Of a stretch of 7,765 bases of DNA, positions 6,973 through 7,765 are shown piece by piece. Source of the stretch: Planctomycetota bacterium (lineage in GTDB: Bacteria; Planctomycetota; Phycisphaerae; WQYP01); contig JAJZEY010000105.1 of assembly GCA_021805585.1 (NCBI GenBank), positions 1 through 7,765 of the forward strand. The letters are read 5' to 3'. How positions within the stretch are numbered: position 1 is the first letter of the stretch; every line of letters starts with the position of its first letter. The notes beneath the pieces were generated by a model that saw only the letters and a list, made by a program, of their open reading frames with translations, did no database searches and was not told the origin of the DNA. The translations under genes and the position numbers were made by a program.

Positions 6973-7006
6973 CATGCTACGTCCATGGGCACGATGCCCA
7001 TGCTAC
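6973..7006. repeat. REP-like palindrome bordered by direct repeats
   Basis: CATGGGCA (6984-6991) and TGCCCATG (6995-7002) form a perfect 8-bp stem with a 3-nt loop. The octamer CATGCTAC occurs on both sides (6973-6980 and 6999-7006), the second copy overlapping the right arm. I recall similar GGGCA...TGCCC hairpins as dispersed elements in planctomycete-like genomes, but the copy number cannot be judged from one window. Confidence 0.55.
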
Positions 7007-7015
7007 AGACGCCGC

Positions 7016-7044
7016 TGTGTTCCTCGGCGTCCTTCGCGGTAATT
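7016..7044 (-). repeat. Copy 1 of a 'CCGCAGAGGACGCAGAGG'-type interspersed repeat
   Basis: Read on the minus strand this is AATTACCGCGAAGGACGCCG followed by AGGAACACA. It aligns with copy 2 (7095-7124) at roughly two thirds of positions with one gap. Both resemble the 'ACCGCAGAGGACGCAGAGGA' sequence scattered between genes in many environmental bacteria, often mis-annotated as HRGHRE-type peptides. Family assignment is from memory. Confidence 0.5.
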
Positions 7045-7066
7045 CCCCATCGTTGTTTTTGCTCAT

Positions 7067-7079
7067 TGTTCATTGAACA
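7067..7079. repeat. Perfect 13-bp palindrome TGTTCA-T-TGAACA
   Basis: TGTTCA (7067-7072) and TGAACA (7074-7079) flank a single T. The shape suits a dimeric regulator or a repeat-element end. It lies between the two interspersed repeat copies and is not next to a gene start, so an operator role is doubtful. Confidence 0.4.
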
Positions 7080-7094
7080 TTGCTGTTATTCCTC

Positions 7095-7124
7095 CGCGAT
7101 CCTCAGTGTCCCCTGCGGTGAATT
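7095..7124 (-). repeat. Copy 2 of the 'CCGCAGAGGACGCAGAGG'-type interspersed repeat
   Basis: On the minus strand it reads AATTCACCGCAGGGGACACT, then GAGGATCGCG. It is in the same orientation as copy 1, with start points 79 nt apart, and is closer than copy 1 to the consensus I remember. Confidence 0.5.
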
Positions 7125-7177
7125 TATTAAACTTCCCGCGCGGTAACGCGGCACCTTTTACTAAAGTGACCATTCAC

Positions 7178-7203
7178 GTGGACACCAAGCTTGGAAGTGC
7201 CAC
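7178..7203. repeat. Imperfect palindrome centred on CCAAGCTTGG
   Basis: The perfect 10-bp core CCAAGCTTGG (7185-7194) is flanked by GTGG (7178-7181) and CCAC (7200-7203), with unpaired spacers of 3 and 5 nt. It is another member of the palindrome cluster before the tRNA gene. Confidence 0.45.
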
Positions 7204-7264
7204 CCCTATTTCGGCTGACGGGAGACTATTCCGCTGCGGCCCAGCGGGAATCATTTTGGAATGT

Positions 7265-7294
7265 TTGCGAAAACGCGCCATTGTCGTATATAGT
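7265..7294 (+). promoter_or_regulatory. Likely sigma-70-type promoter of tRNA-Tyr
   Basis: TTGCGA (7265-7270, 4 of 6 to TTGACA) and TATAGT (7289-7294, 5 of 6 to TATAAT) are separated by 18 nt. The predicted transcription start near 7301 is a few bases before the mature tRNA 5' end at 7308, a sensible leader length. Confidence 0.5.
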
Positions 7295-7307
7295 ATGTGG
7301 CCCGAAA

Positions 7308-7390
7308 GGGCGTGTGCCTGAGCGGCCAAAAGGGACGGACTGTAAATCCGTTGGCTTATGCCTACGCAGGTTCGAATCCTGCCGCGCCCA
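7308..7390 (+). tRNA. tRNA-Tyr (anticodon GUA)
   Basis: An 83-nt type II cloverleaf. The acceptor stem is GGGCGTG (7308-7314) with CGCGCCC (7383-7389, one G-U pair) and discriminator A7390. The D stem is CCT/AGG (7317-7319 and 7331-7333). The anticodon stem is ACGGA/TCCGT (7335-7339 and 7347-7351), and its loop CTGTAAA carries anticodon GTA at 7342-7344. A long variable arm with GGC/GCC pairing precedes the T arm GCAGG-TTCGAAT-CCTGC (7366-7382). The long variable arm is normal for bacterial tRNA-Tyr. The 3' CCA is not encoded (TAC follows), so it must be added after transcription. ORFs across it on either strand are artefacts. Confidence 0.96.
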
Positions 7391-7690
7391 TACCTACCTT
7401 ATGCACATTGCTGCATATATCCGCACAGGGCTGTAAAACAAGGCTTTTCCCGCTTTCACTGTTTTGGGTTTGCAGCCTTGTGCAGTCACTTTCCGCCATA
7501 GACTGCGCCGGATTCTGCGGCGAGCCGCAATCACATATTGCCCGCAGGAACCTCCGCCATTGGCCAAGCTCATGACATTTGCGCCGCCCAGGATCACTTT
7601 TGCGACGGTGGCGCACATTCAAAATTTCCGGCAAAACGTTGCCAAGCTCAGTTTTGCCGGTCCGCGTGCGTGTTTTTTGCCAAAAAAAAA
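7391..7690. other. Region downstream of tRNA-Tyr, no gene seen
   Basis: No credible coding sequence on either strand. It holds an 8-bp inverted repeat ACAAGGCT/AGCCTTGT (7438-7445 and 7474-7481, wide loop, no T tract) and a stronger hairpin at 7628-7660. The 10-mer GCCAAGCTCA occurs at 7563-7572 and again in the loop of that hairpin (7641-7650). Confidence 0.5.
7628..7660. repeat. Perfect 10-bp inverted repeat
   Basis: CCGGCAAAAC (7628-7637) and GTTTTGCCGG (7651-7660) with a 13-nt loop. On the plus strand a T6 run (7672-7677) starts 12 nt after the stem, too far for a standard terminator. On the minus strand only AAATTTTG follows. It could be a weak second terminator behind the one at 7682-7745. 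Confidence 0.5.
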
Positions 7691-7745
7691 GCAGACGCGG
7701 ATTGTGGCGAGTTAATAAAAACTCACATTCACAGTCCGCGTCTGC
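7682..7745 (-). terminator. Rho-independent terminator for a minus-strand gene to the right
   Basis: GCAGACGCGGA (7691-7701) and TCCGCGTCTGC (7735-7745) form a perfect 11-bp stem. It extends inward through TGTG/CACA (7703-7706 and 7730-7733) and GAGT/ACTC (7709-7712 and 7721-7724). The A9 tract at 7682-7690 is a T9 tract on the minus strand directly after the stem, so it acts leftwards. One minus frame entering from the window edge ends in KQTRTVNVSFY with its TAA at 7714-7712, inside the hairpin. It may be the C-terminus of the gene served, but too little is visible to call it. No T run follows on the plus strand. Confidence 0.8.
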
Positions 7746-7765
7746 TTTGCAAACGCCTTCCGTCT

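Larger units (their letters stand above)
6789..7264. other. Intergenic stretch with a cluster of short repeats
   Basis: No convincing gene. A minus-strand frame from GTG 6920 to TAA 6801 (39 codons, with the hydrophobic AEFVLILGLIFLYC) is open but has no clear ribosome binding site and no recognised family. The right half is crowded with small palindromes and repeats, listed separately (6973-7006, 7016-7044 and 7095-7124, 7067-7079, 7178-7203), and also contains CCGCG/CGCGG at 7136-7151. Together these suggest an old repeat-accumulating spacer between the RHS remnant and the tRNA gene. Confidence 0.5.

Noticed and set aside
6973..7203. Cluster of repeats as a CRISPR array
   Set aside because: The repeats differ from each other, are not regularly spaced, and no cas gene is present.
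7438..7481. ACAAGGCT/AGCCTTGT inverted repeat as a tRNA terminator
   Set aside because: The loop is 28 nt and no T tract follows, so it does not meet the pattern of an intrinsic terminator.
7191..7575. Plus-strand ORFs 7191-7436 and 7297-7575
   Set aside because: Both run through the complete tRNA-Tyr cloverleaf and contain peptides such as GSNPAAP that translate the T arm. They are not coding.
7362..7634. Minus-strand ORF ending in GMGAAGFEPA
   Set aside because: Its end is antisense to tRNA-Tyr. AAGFEPA-type endings are a well-known artefact of reading through the antisense of tRNA T arms and acceptor stems.

Overview
The window looks like Planctomycetota DNA, probably close to the Phycisphaerae. 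The basis is a planctomycete-style ECF sigma factor followed by a very large membrane Ser/Thr kinase with PEGA and beta-propeller modules, plus an RHS fragment with wording I associate with that phylum. This placement is inference from protein style; no rRNA is present.

Layout: 1-184 is a C-rich upstream region without a convincing gene. An ECF-type sigma factor (197-925, +) is followed after 103 nt by a 1581-residue protein kinase (1029-5774, +), which fills more than half the window. Between them sit two tiny ORFs (930-974 and 976-1032). Each abuts the next, and the second overlaps the kinase start as ATGA, so the two main genes may be joined by a chain of translational coupling. From 5775 to about 6335 there is no convincing gene, only a doubtful 74-codon ORF overlapping the kinase stop, several hairpins and a T6G9 homopolymer. 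An orphan, start-less RHS core fragment lies on the minus strand (6336-6788). From 6790 to 7260 the DNA is intergenic, with a cluster of short palindromic and repeat elements. A tRNA-Tyr(GUA) gene with a plausible promoter follows (7308-7390, +). The right edge carries a long hairpin plus A9 tract that reads as an intrinsic terminator for a minus-strand gene entering from the right.

How the genes may work together: the kinase has an unassigned cytoplasmic N-terminal region, a catalytically complete kinase domain, one membrane segment, two PEGA domains and a long PQQ/FG-GAP-like propeller region predicted to lie outside the cytoplasm. The natural reading is a one-protein transmembrane sensor whose kinase acts on the adjacent sigma factor or on a regulator of it. 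Signal, substrate and regulon cannot be read from the sequence. The pair is the most interesting system here; the right third is mostly remnants and repeats.
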